A stretch of 64,000 bases of DNA from Nocardioides gansuensis (GTDB taxonomy: Bacteria > Actinomycetota > Actinomycetes > Propionibacteriales > Nocardioidaceae): NCBI RefSeq assembly GCF_003076135.1, contig NZ_QDGZ01000007.1:62001-126000 (forward strand), read 5' to 3'. The position numbers and the translations under genes are program-made. The notes beneath the pieces were generated by a model. That model was not told where the DNA came from and did not search any database. It saw nothing but the letters and a program-made list of their open reading frames with translations. Below are positions 1 through 8,766 of the stretch, piece after piece (position 1 is the first letter of the stretch; each line of letters begins with the position of its first letter).

Positions 1-132
1 GGGGACCGAGCCGATCCCGTGCGGACTCTTCACGAAGTCGTCGTAGGCGAAGGGGAAGTCGGGGCCGAACATGGTGATCGGCCGGCACTCGGGCTCCTCG
101 TGCTGGGGCGTGGTGGGCACGGCAGAAGTCAT
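1..132 (-). CDS. N-terminal part of probable flavin-dependent amine oxidase (partial)
   Basis: Only the first 44 codons lie in the window; the gene continues past base 1. The ATG at 130-132 overlaps the stop of the upstream nitrilase-fold gene by four bases (ATGA), so it is the fourth gene of the minus-strand operon. The visible peptide includes MFGPDFPFAYDDF, which from memory resembles the segment ahead of the FAD-binding site in actinobacterial flavin monoamine oxidases. The FAD fingerprint itself would lie outside the window and is not seen. In this operon an amine or L-arginine oxidase/monooxygenase would fit. The assignment rests on a short peptide plus context. Confidence 0.5.
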   Translation of the reverse strand, partial: MTSAVPTTPQHEEPECRPITMFGPDFPFAYDDFVKSPHGIGSVP

Positions 133-917
133 CGCGCGTTCTCCTGTGTCGTGGTGAGCGCGCCGTAGAGCTCGGGGCGACGGTCGCGCAGGTGCGTGTT
201 AGCGGCGCGCGAGGACGCGAGCCGGGCCGGGTCGATCTCGGCCAGCAACAGCTCTTCACCGGAGCCTGCACGGGCGAGGTCGGCCCCGTCGGGCCCGACC
301 ACGCAGCTCTCGCCGCAGTACGCCAGCTCGGCCTCCTGGCCGGACCTGTTGGCGTAGGCGACGTACATCTGGTTCTCATACGCTCGCGCCGGTACGACGG
401 TGCGCGCGACGATCTCGTAGGGCCGCATCAGCGCCGTGGGGACCGCGACCAGGTCGGCACCGGCGAGCGCCAGGGCCCGCACGGCCTCGGGGAACTCCAC
501 GTCGTAGCAGATCAGGATCCCGATCCGCGCGCCGTCGAGGTCGACGACGGCGAGGTCGCCGGAGCCAGGTGTGAACGTGCGGACGTCGAGGTCGCCGAAC
601 AGGTGGGACTTGCGGTGCTTGGCCAGCACGGTGCCGTCGCGATCGACCAGCTGGGCGGCGTTGAAGACGTCGTCCCCGTCGCGCTCAGGGAACCCGTACA
701 GGATCGCGATGCCGGCGCTGCGGGCGATCGCGGCCACCTGGTCGAGCCAGTCCCCGTGCGCCCGCTGCGCCCTCTCCGGCACACCGGGCACGTTGTAGCC
801 GGTGGTGAACATCTCGGGCGTGATCAGCAGCCGGGCGCCGCGGTCCGAGGCCGTGCCGGCGGCCTCAGCAAGCCCGTCCAGGTCGGCGCGCCCCGTCTGG
901 AGCACGGCGATCCTCAT
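129..917 (-). CDS. Nitrilase-superfamily amidohydrolase
   Basis: A 262-residue cytoplasmic C-N hydrolase of normal length for the family. The Glu-Lys-Cys triad is visible: Glu35 (TPEMF), Lys103 (KHRKSHLFG) and Cys137 (LICYDVEFPE). The family cleaves amides or nitriles through a cysteine thioester. Its ATG overlaps the stop of the ThDP enzyme gene, and its own stop overlaps the next start, so translation is probably coupled. Beside a ureohydrolase and a probable amine oxidase, a good candidate substrate is 4-guanidinobutyramide, the product of arginine 2-monooxygenase. That substrate is inferred from context; fold and catalytic class are clear from sequence. Confidence 0.85.
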   Translation of the reverse strand: MRIAVLQTGRADLDGLAEAAGTASDRGARLLITPEMFTTGYNVPGVPERAQRAHGDWLDQVAAIARSAGIAILYGFPERDGDDVFNAAQLVDRDGTVLAKHRKSHLFGDLDVRTFTPGSGDLAVVDLDGARIGILICYDVEFPEAVRALALAGADLVAVPTALMRPYEIVARTVVPARAYENQMYVAYANRSGQEAELAYCGESCVVGPDGADLARAGSGEELLLAEIDPARLASSRAANTHLRDRRPELYGALTTTQENAR

Positions 918-2554
918 GCGCCCGACCCCGGGTGGGTGGGGGCGAACATCCGCAGCAGCGCGGGCAGCACGACGACGGTCGGGCCGGGCGTGGCCAGGGC
1001 CTCGGCCAGGTCCTGCTGAAGCGTCTGCGGCGTCGTCCGGCGGGCGGGCACGTCGAACGCCTCGGCGAGCGCCACGAAGTCGGGCCGCGCCAGCTCGGTG
1101 GCGTATGCCGCACCGAACGCGCCGGTCATGTACTCGCGGAGGATGCCGTAGCCGCCGTCGTCGACGATGAGCCAGGTCACGTCGAGTCCGAGCTGGCGGG
1201 CGGTGGCCAGGTCGGCCACGCCGTACATCGCTCCGCCGTCACCCGAGACCGCCAGTACCGGACCACTGCCGGCCCGGGAGACCGCGGCGCCGAGCGCGGC
1301 CGGGAAGCCGTAGCCAAGCCCACCGGCGCCCTGGGCGGACTGCATCGAGCCCGAGGTCCGTGCGTCCCAGGCCGACCAGGCCCAGTAGGCGAGGATCGTC
1401 ATGTCCCAGAAGCTGGGTGCGTCGTCCGGCAGCGCGGCGCGGACGGCGTCGAGGACCTGCTGCTCGAGGCCGAGGTCCTGACCGGCGAGCCGGTCGGCCA
1501 CCAGCGCGAGCACCTCGGCGACCCGCTTCTCCGCGACCCCGTCGACCTCGTGCGCGGCGACGGCACCGGCCAGCGCCTCCAGGGTGAGCTGTGCGTCCGC
1601 GTGGACGCCGAGGGCCGCGTGATTGGACTCGAGCTTGCCGAGGTCGGCCTCGATCTGGATGACCCGGCCGCGCGGCCGGAGGGAGTGGTAGTTGCTCGAC
1701 AGCTCGCCCAGGCCGCTGCCCACGACGAGCAGCACGTCGGCGTCCTGGAGGCACTCGGTGGTGTGCCAGTCCTCCAGCCACGACTGGAGCGAGAGCGGGT
1801 GGCCCCACGGGAAGGCGCCCTTGGCCCCGAACGTCGTGACCACGGGGGCGCGCAGCCTCTCGGCCAGCTCCAGCAGTGCCGCCTCGGCACCGGAGCGCAC
1901 CACACCGCCGCCGGCGATGATCGCCGGGCGGTCGGCCCCATCGAGCAGCCGCACCGCCTCGGCGACGAGCTCGGGTCGAGGCGCCAGCACCCGCGGCGAC
2001 GGGGGGACCGGCTCGACGCGCGGCAGGGTGGTCGTCGCGAGCAGGACGTCCTGGGGCACCTCGACCCACACCGGTCCGTGCGGCGCGCTGAGCGCCACCT
2101 CCCAGGCCTCCTGGAGGGCGCTGGAGATCTGGGACTGGCTCTGCACCTGCACGGCGTGCTTGACGACCTGGGCCACGAGGGCCCGCTGGTCGCGCAGCTC
2201 GTGGAGGAAGCCCCGGCGCCGGGCACCCAGCCCCGCAGACGGGATCTGGCTGGCGACCACCACGATCGGCACCGAGGCCGCGGCCGCCTCCTGAAGGGCG
2301 GCCAGGCTCTGCAGGGCACCGGGTCCGGTGGAGAGCATGAGCGGGGCCGGCCGTCCGGTGACGCGGGCGAAGCCGTCGGCCGCGAAGGCGGCGTCCAGCT
2401 CGGTGCGGAATCCGGCGTACTGCAGGCTGCTGCGCGACAGGGCGTCGAAGAGGCCGAGGGCATGCTGACCCGGCTCGCCGAAGACCGTCGTCGCGCCCAG
2501 GGCTGCAAGGGTCTCGACGACCAGGTCGCCGCCGCGGCGGGCCACGGCGCTCAT
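914..2554 (-). CDS. Thiamine-diphosphate-dependent decarboxylase/synthase family enzyme
   Basis: A 546-residue protein with the usual three-domain layout: N-terminal PYR domain with the cofactor-activating Glu in the [18 protein letters not shown] segment, a central domain, and a C-terminal ThDP/Mg site beginning [12 protein letters not shown]. This is the acetolactate synthase/benzoylformate decarboxylase superfamily. The ATG overlaps the ureohydrolase stop (ATGA). No regulatory subunit gene is adjacent and the context is not branched-chain synthesis, so a biosynthetic acetolactate synthase is unlikely. By position a 2-ketoarginine decarboxylase (AruI type) is attractive, making 4-guanidinobutyraldehyde for the nearby dehydrogenase. 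That substrate is inferred; the family is secure. Confidence 0.8.
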   Translation of the reverse strand: MSAVARRGGDLVVETLAALGATTVFGEPGQHALGLFDALSRSSLQYAGFRTELDAAFAADGFARVTGRPAPLMLSTGPGALQSLAALQEAAAASVPIVVVASQIPSAGLGARRRGFLHELRDQRALVAQVVKHAVQVQSQSQISSALQEAWEVALSAPHGPVWVEVPQDVLLATTTLPRVEPVPPSPRVLAPRPELVAEAVRLLDGADRPAIIAGGGVVRSGAEAALLELAERLRAPVVTTFGAKGAFPWGHPLSLQSWLEDWHTTECLQDADVLLVVGSGLGELSSNYHSLRPRGRVIQIEADLGKLESNHAALGVHADAQLTLEALAGAVAAHEVDGVAEKRVAEVLALVADRLAGQDLGLEQQVLDAVRAALPDDAPSFWDMTILAYWAWSAWDARTSGSMQSAQGAGGLGYGFPAALGAAVSRAGSGPVLAVSGDGGAMYGVADLATARQLGLDVTWLIVDDGGYGILREYMTGAFGAAYATELARPDFVALAEAFDVPARRTTPQTLQQDLAEALATPGPTVVVLPALLRMFAPTHPGSGA

Positions 2555-3552
2555 CCGTGTGCCCCCTGTCGCGCGGCGCCGGCGGGGACCGGCTCGGGCG
2601 CACCCTGCCGTGCCATCAGCGAGATCAGCTCGTAGGCCACGTGCGAGGCGGCGACGGCGGTGACGTCCGCGTGGTCGTAGGCCGGGGCGACCTCGACGAC
2701 GTCGGCGGAGACCAGGTTGCAGCCGTCCAGGCCGCGCAGGATGGCGAGCAGCTCGCGACTGGTCATACCTCCCGCCTCCGGCGTGCCGGTGCCGGGGGCG
2801 TGCGCCGGGTCGAGGCAGTCGATGTCGATCGAGATGTAGAGCGGGCGGCCGCCGACCCGCTCGCGCAGGGCCTGGACAACGGCGGGGACGCCCTGGTTCA
2901 TCACGTCCATCGAGGTGACGATGCCGAAGCCCATCCTGGCGTCGTCGGTCAGGTCGTCCTTGGAGTAGAGGGGGCCGCGGATGCCGACGTGGCTGAGCGC
3001 CTCCGTGTCGAGAAGGCCCTCCTCGAAGGCGCGGCGGAACGGCGTGCCGTGGGTGTAGTCGGCGCCGAAGTAGGTGTCCCAGGTGTCGAGGTGGGCGTCG
3101 AAGTGGAGCAGCGAGACGGGGCCGTGCTTGCGGTGCATCTCGCGCAGCAGCGGAAGCGCGATCGTGTGGTCGCCCCCGACGGTGACGATCCTGGAGCCCG
3201 CGTCGAGCAACGTCGCGGCGCTGGCTTGGACGGCGTCGAGCGCCTCCGGGATGTCGAACGGGTTGCAGGCCACGTCTCCGGCGTCAGCCACCTGGAGGGA
3301 GGCGAACGGCGCGACGTCGAGGTCCGGGTGGTAGGGCCGCAGCAGGCGGCTGGCCTCGCGCACCGCGGCCGGCGCGAACCGGGCGCCGGGCCGGTAGGAG
3401 ACACCGGTGTCGAAGGGCACGCCCATCACGGCGATGTCGGCGCGCTCCACGTCTTCGAGCCGCGGCAGGCGGGCGAACGTCGCGATGCCGGCGTAGCGCG
3501 GGACTCGGGAGGAGTCGACGGGGCCGACAGGGGAAGGCTGCTGGTTGTTCAC
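2551..3552 (-). CDS. Agmatinase/guanidinobutyrase-type ureohydrolase
   Basis: A 333-residue manganese ureohydrolase releasing urea from a guanidino substrate. Metal ligands are in GGDHT (His129), FDAHLD (Asp152, His154, Asp156) and the later SIDIDCLDP motif, all intact. The frame is open further upstream, but the GTG at 3550-3552 with a GGAG element just before it gives the expected N-terminus; the longer frame runs toward the regulator gene and reads as non-coding. It is the first gene of a four-gene coupled operon. Sequence alone does not separate agmatine from 4-guanidinobutyrate as substrate. With an amidase, a ThDP decarboxylase and an aldehyde dehydrogenase nearby, guanidinobutyrase is favoured. 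Confidence 0.88.
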   Translation of the reverse strand: MNNQQPSPVGPVDSSRVPRYAGIATFARLPRLEDVERADIAVMGVPFDTGVSYRPGARFAPAAVREASRLLRPYHPDLDVAPFASLQVADAGDVACNPFDIPEALDAVQASAATLLDAGSRIVTVGGDHTIALPLLREMHRKHGPVSLLHFDAHLDTWDTYFGADYTHGTPFRRAFEEGLLDTEALSHVGIRGPLYSKDDLTDDARMGFGIVTSMDVMNQGVPAVVQALRERVGGRPLYISIDIDCLDPAHAPGTGTPEAGGMTSRELLAILRGLDGCNLVSADVVEVAPAYDHADVTAVAASHVAYELISLMARQGAPEPVPAGAARQGAHG

Positions 3553-3577
3553 GGGGTCTCCGGGTGTCGGGAGCGGA

Positions 3578-4159
3578 TCAGCTGTGGGCGGGCAGTGCTG
3601 GCGAGAAGACCCACAGGACCTGGGTGTTCTGTCCCTCGAGCGCACTACGGAAGGTGTGCGGCACGTGCGGCGCGAAGGTGAGAGTGTCCCCCGCTTCCAG
3701 GACGACCTCCTCCTCGCGGAGGTTGACGGCCAGGCGGCCGGAGACCACGAAGACGAACTCGACGTCCGCGGGCAGGCTGTAGGGCTCGTCGCCGCTGCCG
3801 CCCCCCGGCTCGATCTCGCTGAGGATGGCCTGCAGACGACGCTCCCCGTGTGGGGTGAGGAGGTATTCGGTCATGCCTGAGCCGCCGAAGTTGATCGGGG
3901 GGTATTGCGCACGGCGCACGACGTTGCCCGGCGTGGCGTTGAACAGCTCCCCGACAGAGAGGCCGAGGGTCTCGCAGATCCGCATCAGCGAGGCCACCGA
4001 CGCGCTGGCCTGGTCACGCTCGATCTTCGAGAGGAATCCCTTGGTGAGGCCGGCGGCGTCCGCTACCTCGGCGAGCGTCTTGCGACGCGCCATTCGGGCT
4101 GCCTTGAGCTGCTCGCCGATGTTGACGCGGTCCACGTCCTGCTTGGCCTGGGCGCTCAT
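3578..4159 (-). CDS. XRE-family regulator with C-terminal cupin (PuuR-like)
   Basis: 193 residues. An N-terminal helix-turn-helix (about residues 10-65, containing [23 protein letters not shown]) is followed by a cupin domain (about 115-190) that probably binds a small effector. The start is the ATG at 4157-4159 behind a GGAGG element; the open frame upstream of it lacks support. This architecture is that of PuuR, the putrescine-utilization repressor, and related regulators of amino-acid and polyamine catabolism. It precedes the ureohydrolase operon on the same strand and is divergent from the ABC importer, so it probably controls both by binding 4160-4347. Effector unknown; arginine, agmatine or guanidinobutyrate are reasonable guesses. 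Confidence 0.85.
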   Translation of the reverse strand: MSAQAKQDVDRVNIGEQLKAARMARRKTLAEVADAAGLTKGFLSKIERDQASASVASLMRICETLGLSVGELFNATPGNVVRRAQYPPINFGGSGMTEYLLTPHGERRLQAILSEIEPGGGSGDEPYSLPADVEFVFVVSGRLAVNLREEEVVLEAGDTLTFAPHVPHTFRSALEGQNTQVLWVFSPALPAHS

Positions 4160-4199
4160 GGAGCCTCCGATTCCGATGCTGGGTCTGTTTTGCACGAGG

Positions 4200-4219
4200 G
4201 ACGTGACCGGCGCCACGTC
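4200..4219. promoter_or_regulatory. Inverted repeat in divergent regulator/importer promoter region
   Basis: A perfect 6-base inverted repeat, GACGTG and CACGTC, separated by 8 bases, lies in the 188-base gap between the XRE-cupin gene and the divergent importer operon. Its position suits an operator for that regulator. A TTGACA hexamer at 4261-4266, with a weak -10 (CATTCT) 18 bases later, could serve the importer. Both calls are by eye. Confidence 0.35.
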
Positions 4220-4347
4220 GTACCGACATGAAACACCATGACCGCCTGAGGAAACAAGGGTTGACAAGAAAGAAACTTCGGGGTCATTCTCTGGTGATGC
4301 AGGCCACATCCCCCGGTGGTCGCACCGAATCCCCTCCAGGAGCCCCG

Positions 4348-5274
4348 ATGACTCGCCACTCCCCCACCCGCCGACTCACCTGGCTGGCTGCCGCGGCCGC
4401 CGGCGCCCTGCTCACCGCCTGCGGAGGCTCCGGCGGGGACGCCGCCCCCACCACGCCCGGTGCCAGCGAGCCCGCAGCCGCCCAGCAGGTCGACCAGAAG
4501 CTGCACGACAGCCTGCCCGCCGACATCAAGGAGGCCGGGAAGGTGGTGATCGGCACGGAGGCGCTCTACCCGCCCTTCGAGTCCTTCGCCGACGACAACA
4601 GCACGATCGTCGGTCTGGACCCCGACCTGGCCAAGGCCGCGGGCGAGATCCTCGGCGTGGAGGTCGAGTTCTCCCACACCGCCTTCGACGGACTGCTCAC
4701 CGCGCTCGACGGCGGCCGCTTCGACCTCGTGGTCGCAGCTGTGACCGACACCTTGGAGCGCGAGCAGGTCTACGACTTCGTCGACTACTTCCTGACCGGC
4801 CAGTCGATCGTGGTGAAGAAGGGCAACCCCGAAGGCATCGAGGGGATCGGCGACCTGTGCGGCAAGCCGGTCGCCGTCCTCAAGGCCTCGACCCAGGAGA
4901 AGCTGCTCGGCCAGTTCAACGCGAAGGAGTGCGCCGGTGACCCGATCGAGATCCACGCCTTCCCCAGCGACAAGGACGCGTTGATGCAGGTGCAGAGCGG
5001 CCGCGACGTGGCCTCGTTCACCCAGGACGCCGTCGGCGCCTACAACTCGGCGACCATCGGCGGCGGCAACCAGTTCGAGATCGCCAACTCCGAGGCCCTG
5101 CTGCCGACCCCTGTCGGCATGGTCTTCACCAAGCAGGACACGCAGCTGCGCGACGCCTTCAAGGCGGCGCTGGAGGAGTTGGTCGCCAACGGCACCTACG
5201 AGGAGATCCTGGCCAACTACGGGCTCGAGAGCGGCGCGGTCGACAGCATCACGATCAACGGCGCGACGGCGTGA
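4348..5274 (+). CDS. Amino-acid ABC transporter substrate-binding lipoprotein
   Basis: A 308-residue family 3 extracellular solute-binding protein. The start is ATG 4348 behind AGGAG; it yields an Arg-rich n-region, a hydrophobic stretch and the lipobox LLTAC, so the mature protein should be lipid-anchored outside the membrane. The body shows the family pattern, e.g. [12 protein letters not shown] near the mature start and the [17 protein letters not shown] segment. It overlaps the permease start by four bases. As the first gene of an importer divergent from a PuuR-like regulator and a ureohydrolase operon, it probably binds arginine or a related cationic compound. The ligand cannot be read from sequence alone. 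Confidence 0.9.
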   Translation: MTRHSPTRRLTWLAAAAAGALLTACGGSGGDAAPTTPGASEPAAAQQVDQKLHDSLPADIKEAGKVVIGTEALYPPFESFADDNSTIVGLDPDLAKAAGEILGVEVEFSHTAFDGLLTALDGGRFDLVVAAVTDTLEREQVYDFVDYFLTGQSIVVKKGNPEGIEGIGDLCGKPVAVLKASTQEKLLGQFNAKECAGDPIEIHAFPSDKDALMQVQSGRDVASFTQDAVGAYNSATIGGGNQFEIANSEALLPTPVGMVFTKQDTQLRDAFKAALEELVANGTYEEILANYGLESGAVDSITINGATA

Positions 5275-6209
5275 GTGTGATGACCATGACCGCAGCGTCC
5301 CCGGAGCGGGTACGTCCCACTCCCATCAAGGCCATCCCTGTGCGCCGCACGGGTCAGTGGATCTCCGCAGCGATCGTCGTCGCCCTGGTCGGGGCCCTCG
5401 TCTGGACGGTGGCCACCAACGACAACATCCAGTGGCCGGTGGTCGGCGACTACCTCTTCAACTCCAACATCCTGCGTGGTGGGGTCACCACCATCCAGCT
5501 CACCGTCCTGTCCATGGTGCTCGGCGTCGTGCTCGGCGTGGTGCTCGCGGTGATGCGGCTCTCGCGCAACCCCGTGCTGCGGACGGTGAGCCGCGCCTAC
5601 CTCTGGCTCTTCCGGGGAACGCCGGTGCTCGTGCAGATCGTGCTGTGGTTCAACCTGGGGCTGATCTTCCCGCGGCTCGGCGTCGGGCCGATCAGCGCCG
5701 ACACCAACTCGCTCATCAGCGCCTTCGGGGCCGCGCTGCTGGCGCTGACCCTGAACGAGGCGGCGTACATGGCCGAGATCGTCCGCGGCGGCATCCTGTC
5801 GGTGGACAAGGGACAGACCGAGGCCGCCCACGCACTCGGCCTGACCAGCACCAAGACGATGCGCCGGATCGTGCTTCCGCAGGCGATGCGAGTCATCGTG
5901 CCACCCACAGGCAACGAGGTCGTCACGATGCTGAAGACCACCTCCCTGGTCGCGGTCATCGGCGCACAGGACCTGTTCACGGAGGCCCAGCTCTACGGCA
6001 GCAAGAACTTCACCACCTTCGAGATGTTGCTGGTCGCCAGCTTCTGGTACCTCGTGCTGACCACCGTGCTGACCTTCGCCCAGTCGCGGCTCGAGCAGCG
6101 TTTCGCCCGCGGCACCTCCCAAGGCGCTCCAGCAGGCCCCGGCTTCGCCGCCCGGCTGCACGCCAACCTGCGTCCTGGACGCACCGCCACGCAAGGAGCC
6201 TCCCGATGA
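5271..6209 (+). CDS. Polar amino-acid ABC transporter permease
   Basis: A 312-residue HisM/GlnP-type inner-membrane permease. After a cytoplasmic N-terminus it has a first membrane segment near residues 25-45, then the core with [13 protein letters not shown] and the EAA loop ([24 protein letters not shown]) that contacts the ATPase. The GTG at 5271 overlaps the binding-protein stop (GTGA); ATG 5280 is an alternative start three codons in. The stop overlaps the ATPase start (ATGA), so the three transporter genes are a coupled set. Only one permease is present, so a homodimeric channel is likely. Substrate follows from context: a cationic or guanidino amino acid is probable. Confidence 0.92.
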   Translation: MSVMTMTAASPERVRPTPIKAIPVRRTGQWISAAIVVALVGALVWTVATNDNIQWPVVGDYLFNSNILRGGVTTIQLTVLSMVLGVVLGVVLAVMRLSRNPVLRTVSRAYLWLFRGTPVLVQIVLWFNLGLIFPRLGVGPISADTNSLISAFGAALLALTLNEAAYMAEIVRGGILSVDKGQTEAAHALGLTSTKTMRRIVLPQAMRVIVPPTGNEVVTMLKTTSLVAVIGAQDLFTEAQLYGSKNFTTFEMLLVASFWYLVLTTVLTFAQSRLEQRFARGTSQGAPAGPGFAARLHANLRPGRTATQGASR

Positions 6210-6970
6210 CGACCGCGATGGTCAGGGCCGAGAACGTCCACAAGTCCTTCGGTCACGTCGAGGTGCTCAAGGGCATCGACCTGGAGGTGGCCAACGGCGA
6301 GGTCTTCTGCCTGCTGGGTCCGTCCGGCTCGGGCAAGTCGACCTTCCTCCGCTGCATCAACCACCTCGAGACGATCGACGCCGGCCGTCTCTCGGTCGAC
6401 GGGGAGCTGATCGGCTACCGAGAGGAGGGTGACAAGCTCTACGAGCTGCGTGAGAGCGAGGTCGCCGCCCAGCGCCGAGACATCGGCATGGTGTTCCAGC
6501 GCTTCAACCTCTTCCCACACATGACCGCCCTGGAGAACGTCATGGAAGCCCCGGTCCAGGTGCGTCGGGAGTCGAGGACGGACGCGCGTGACCGGGCCCT
6601 TCAGCTCCTCGACCGGGTCGGACTGGGCGAGCGTGCCGGCAACTACCCCGCCCAGCTGTCCGGCGGCCAGCAGCAGCGGGTCGCCATCGCCCGCGCACTC
6701 GCCATGAAGCCCAAGCTGATGCTCTTCGACGAGCCCACGTCCGCCCTCGACCCGGAGCTCGTGGGGGAGGTCCTCGACGTGATGAAGGACCTTGCCCGTG
6801 AGGGGATGACGATGATCGTGGTGACCCATGAGATCGGCTTCGCCCGCGAGGTCGCCGACACGGTGGTCTTCATGGACGATGGAGTGGTCGTCGAGGCCGG
6901 GAAGCCCGCCGACATCATCGGCAACCCCCAGCACGCCCGCACCAAGGCGTTCCTCTCGAAGGTGCTGTGA
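6206..6970 (+). CDS. Polar amino-acid ABC transporter ATP-binding protein
   Basis: A 254-residue GlnQ/HisP-type ATPase. Walker A is GPSGSGKS at residues 38-45, the signature is [16 protein letters not shown], and Walker B is [14 protein letters not shown], all intact. ATG 6206 overlaps the permease stop. The stop codon at 6968-6970 shares a base with the ATG of the aldehyde dehydrogenase, so import and the first metabolic enzyme are co-transcribed. It powers uptake together with the preceding two proteins at the inner face of the membrane. Nothing in it is unusual. Confidence 0.95.
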   Translation: MTTAMVRAENVHKSFGHVEVLKGIDLEVANGEVFCLLGPSGSGKSTFLRCINHLETIDAGRLSVDGELIGYREEGDKLYELRESEVAAQRRDIGMVFQRFNLFPHMTALENVMEAPVQVRRESRTDARDRALQLLDRVGLGERAGNYPAQLSGGQQQRVAIARALAMKPKLMLFDEPTSALDPELVGEVLDVMKDLAREGMTMIVVTHEIGFAREVADTVVFMDDGVVVEAGKPADIIGNPQHARTKAFLSKVL

Positions 6971-8322
6971 TGAGTGCGACCGCGACGACGTACGCCGTCA
7001 CGGACCCGGCCACAGGCCAGGTGCTGCGGACCTATCCGACGGCCACGGACGCCGACCTCGAGCGCGCGCTCGCGTCCGCGGCCGCGGCCTACCGCACCTG
7101 GACGCCGGCCACGACGGTCGCCGAGCGCTGCATCCTGCTGCGCGACGTGAGCCGCCTGCATCGAGAGCGTCGCGAGGAGCTCGCCGCGATCATCGCCCGC
7201 GAGATGGGCAAGAGGCTCGATGAGGGCCTCGGCGAGGTCGACTTCTCCGCCGCGATCTACGAGTTCTACGCGGACCGCGCCGAGGCCCTGCTTGTCGACG
7301 AGCCCGTCCAGCTGCTCGACGGGGAGGGCTCCGCACTGGTCCGCCGCAGCCCGTACGGCGTGCTGCTGGGGATCATGCCGTGGAACTACCCCTACTACCA
7401 GGTGGCCCGGTTCGCCGGCCCCAACCTGGCGGCTGGCAACACGATCGTGCTCAAGCACGCGCCGCAGTGCCCCGAGTCAGCGGCGGCGCTGGAGCAGCTG
7501 TTCCTCGACGCGGGCTTCCCCGAGGGTGCCTACGTCAACGTCTACGCAACGAACGAGCAGGTGGCCTCGACGATCGCCGACCCGCGGATCGCCGGGGTCT
7601 CGCTCACCGGCTCGGAGCGGGCCGGCTCCGCCGTGGCGGAGCTGGCCGGCCGCCACCTGAAGAAGGTCGTGCTCGAGCTCGGCGGTTCCGACCCCTTCCT
7701 GCTGCTCGGCACCGACGACCTGGAAGCCGCAGTCGAGGCGGCGGTCACCGCCCGGCTCGACAACGGCGGCCAGGCGTGCAACGCCGCCAAGCGTTTCATC
7801 GTGGTCGACGAGCTCTACCACGCGTTCCTGGAAAGGTTCACGGCAGCGATGCTCGCGGCCGAGGTCCCTCCGCTCTCGTCGGTGGCCGCCGCCGAGCGGC
7901 TCGAAGAGCAGGTCGCGCGGGCAGTGGCGCAGGGCGCCCGCCTCGCGACCGCCGGCAAGCGGGACGGTGCGGCATACCCGACGGGCGTGCTGACCGGCGT
8001 GACGCCTGAGAACGACGCCTACCACGAGGAGCTGTTCGGGCCGGTGGCCGTCGTCTTTCGGGTCGCCTCTGAGGAGGAGGCGGTGACCCTTGCCAACGAC
8101 ACGCCGTACGGCCTCGGCTCCTACGTGTTCACGACCGACCCCGACCAGGCGGCCCGGGTGGCCGACCGCATCGAGGCGGGCATGGTGTTCGTGAACGGCG
8201 TGCTGCTCGACGGCCCGGAGCTCCCGTTCGGCGGCATCAAGAGCTCCGGGTTCGGCCGTGAGCTCGGCCGCTACGGCATCGAGGAGTTCGTGAACAGGAA
8301 GCTCATCCGCACGGTCCGCTAG
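6970..8322 (+). CDS. NAD(P)-dependent aldehyde dehydrogenase, succinate-semialdehyde type (Sad/YneI-like)
   Basis: 450 residues from ATG 6970; a GTG at 6967 would add one residue. Catalytic Cys270 lies in NGGQACNAAK and the general-base Glu236 in VLELGGSDPF. Length and the PYGVLLGIMPWNYPYYQVAR segment match the short Sad/YneI branch of succinate-semialdehyde dehydrogenases. It is the last gene of the importer operon. If the locus breaks guanidino compounds down through GABA, it could oxidize succinate semialdehyde, or earlier 4-guanidinobutyraldehyde made by the ThDP enzyme. No GABA transaminase is in the window, so the endpoint is open. Family certain, substrate inferred. Confidence 0.88.
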   Translation: MSATATTYAVTDPATGQVLRTYPTATDADLERALASAAAAYRTWTPATTVAERCILLRDVSRLHRERREELAAIIAREMGKRLDEGLGEVDFSAAIYEFYADRAEALLVDEPVQLLDGEGSALVRRSPYGVLLGIMPWNYPYYQVARFAGPNLAAGNTIVLKHAPQCPESAAALEQLFLDAGFPEGAYVNVYATNEQVASTIADPRIAGVSLTGSERAGSAVAELAGRHLKKVVLELGGSDPFLLLGTDDLEAAVEAAVTARLDNGGQACNAAKRFIVVDELYHAFLERFTAAMLAAEVPPLSSVAAAERLEEQVARAVAQGARLATAGKRDGAAYPTGVLTGVTPENDAYHEELFGPVAVVFRVASEEEAVTLANDTPYGLGSYVFTTDPDQAARVADRIEAGMVFVNGVLLDGPELPFGGIKSSGFGRELGRYGIEEFVNRKLIRTVR

Positions 8323-8342
8323 CACGGCCCGGGCGGAAAGCA

Positions 8343-8378
8343 CCGCGCCCGGCCCCGTGAAGCCGGGGCCGGGCGCGG
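8343..8378. terminator. Bidirectional stem-loop terminator
   Basis: A perfect 15-base-pair GC-rich stem (8343-8357 with 8364-8378) closes a 6-base loop between the convergent aldehyde dehydrogenase and HesB-like genes. It starts 20 bases after one stop and ends 10 bases from the other. There is no U-tract, as is common in high-GC actinobacteria. Confidence 0.8.
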
Positions 8379-8388
8379 AGCTGGTGGA

Positions 8389-8670
8389 TCAGGCTTGCTG
8401 GCCAAGGGCGAACTGGAGGTTCCCGGCCTCGTCGACGCCCGCGTCGAGGACCTTGTCGCTGAGGGCCTGTGCGGCCTGGTCCTCGAGGAAGACGGTCGCG
8501 CCGGCCTGCTCGACGACCTGGTCGCCGGGCTCCGGGTGCTCGGACGGGGAGACGCTGAAGCTGTCTTCCATGACGGGGTCGGCGGCGATCCGGAGACCGG
8601 CTCCCTCGGCTCCCGTCTGGGACGTGATCTCCTTGACGATCATGCTGGCGTTCTCGGTGAGGGTGAGCAT
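8389..8670 (-). CDS. HesB/IscA-fold protein without cysteines
   Basis: 93 residues starting MLTLTENASMIVKEI, with the order of elements of the HesB/IscA Fe-S carrier family (GLRIAADP, then a C-terminal F/L-rich end). The protein contains no cysteine, whereas A-type carriers need three. It cannot hold a cluster in the usual way, so a scaffold, regulatory or other role is more likely; from memory such cysteine-free short forms recur in actinobacteria. It sits after ppdK on the same strand with a 96-base gap containing a DosR-like site. Function unknown. Confidence 0.65.
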   Translation of the reverse strand: MLTLTENASMIVKEITSQTGAEGAGLRIAADPVMEDSFSVSPSEHPEPGDQVVEQAGATVFLEDQAAQALSDKVLDAGVDEAGNLQFALGQQA

Positions 8671-8723
8671 GGCTACCTTCCGATGGCGTGCAGGACGCCC
8701 ACCACCCTTGCGCGGATGCCCGT

Positions 8724-8737
8724 GGGACTCAAGTCGC
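8724..8737. promoter_or_regulatory. DosR-box-like inverted repeat upstream of the HesB-like gene
   Basis: GGGACTCAAGTCGC reads as GGGACT and AGTCGC arms around CA. It differs at one arm position from a symmetric GGGACT-WW-AGTCCC dormancy-regulator (DosR) consensus. It lies about 54 bases upstream of the HesB-like start, between that gene and the ppdK stop. A DUF1876 gene, a family found in the mycobacterial DosR regulon, is 3 kb away. Suggestive only. Confidence 0.35.
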
Positions 8738-8766
8738 CGGACGCCCCGGCGGCACGGTCAGGGTCC

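Noticed and set aside
2551..3645. Longer ureohydrolase start at 3645
   Set aside because: The extra residues are Arg/Ser/Pro-rich and overlap the regulator's 3' end. GTG 3552 has a good ribosome site and family-like N-terminus.
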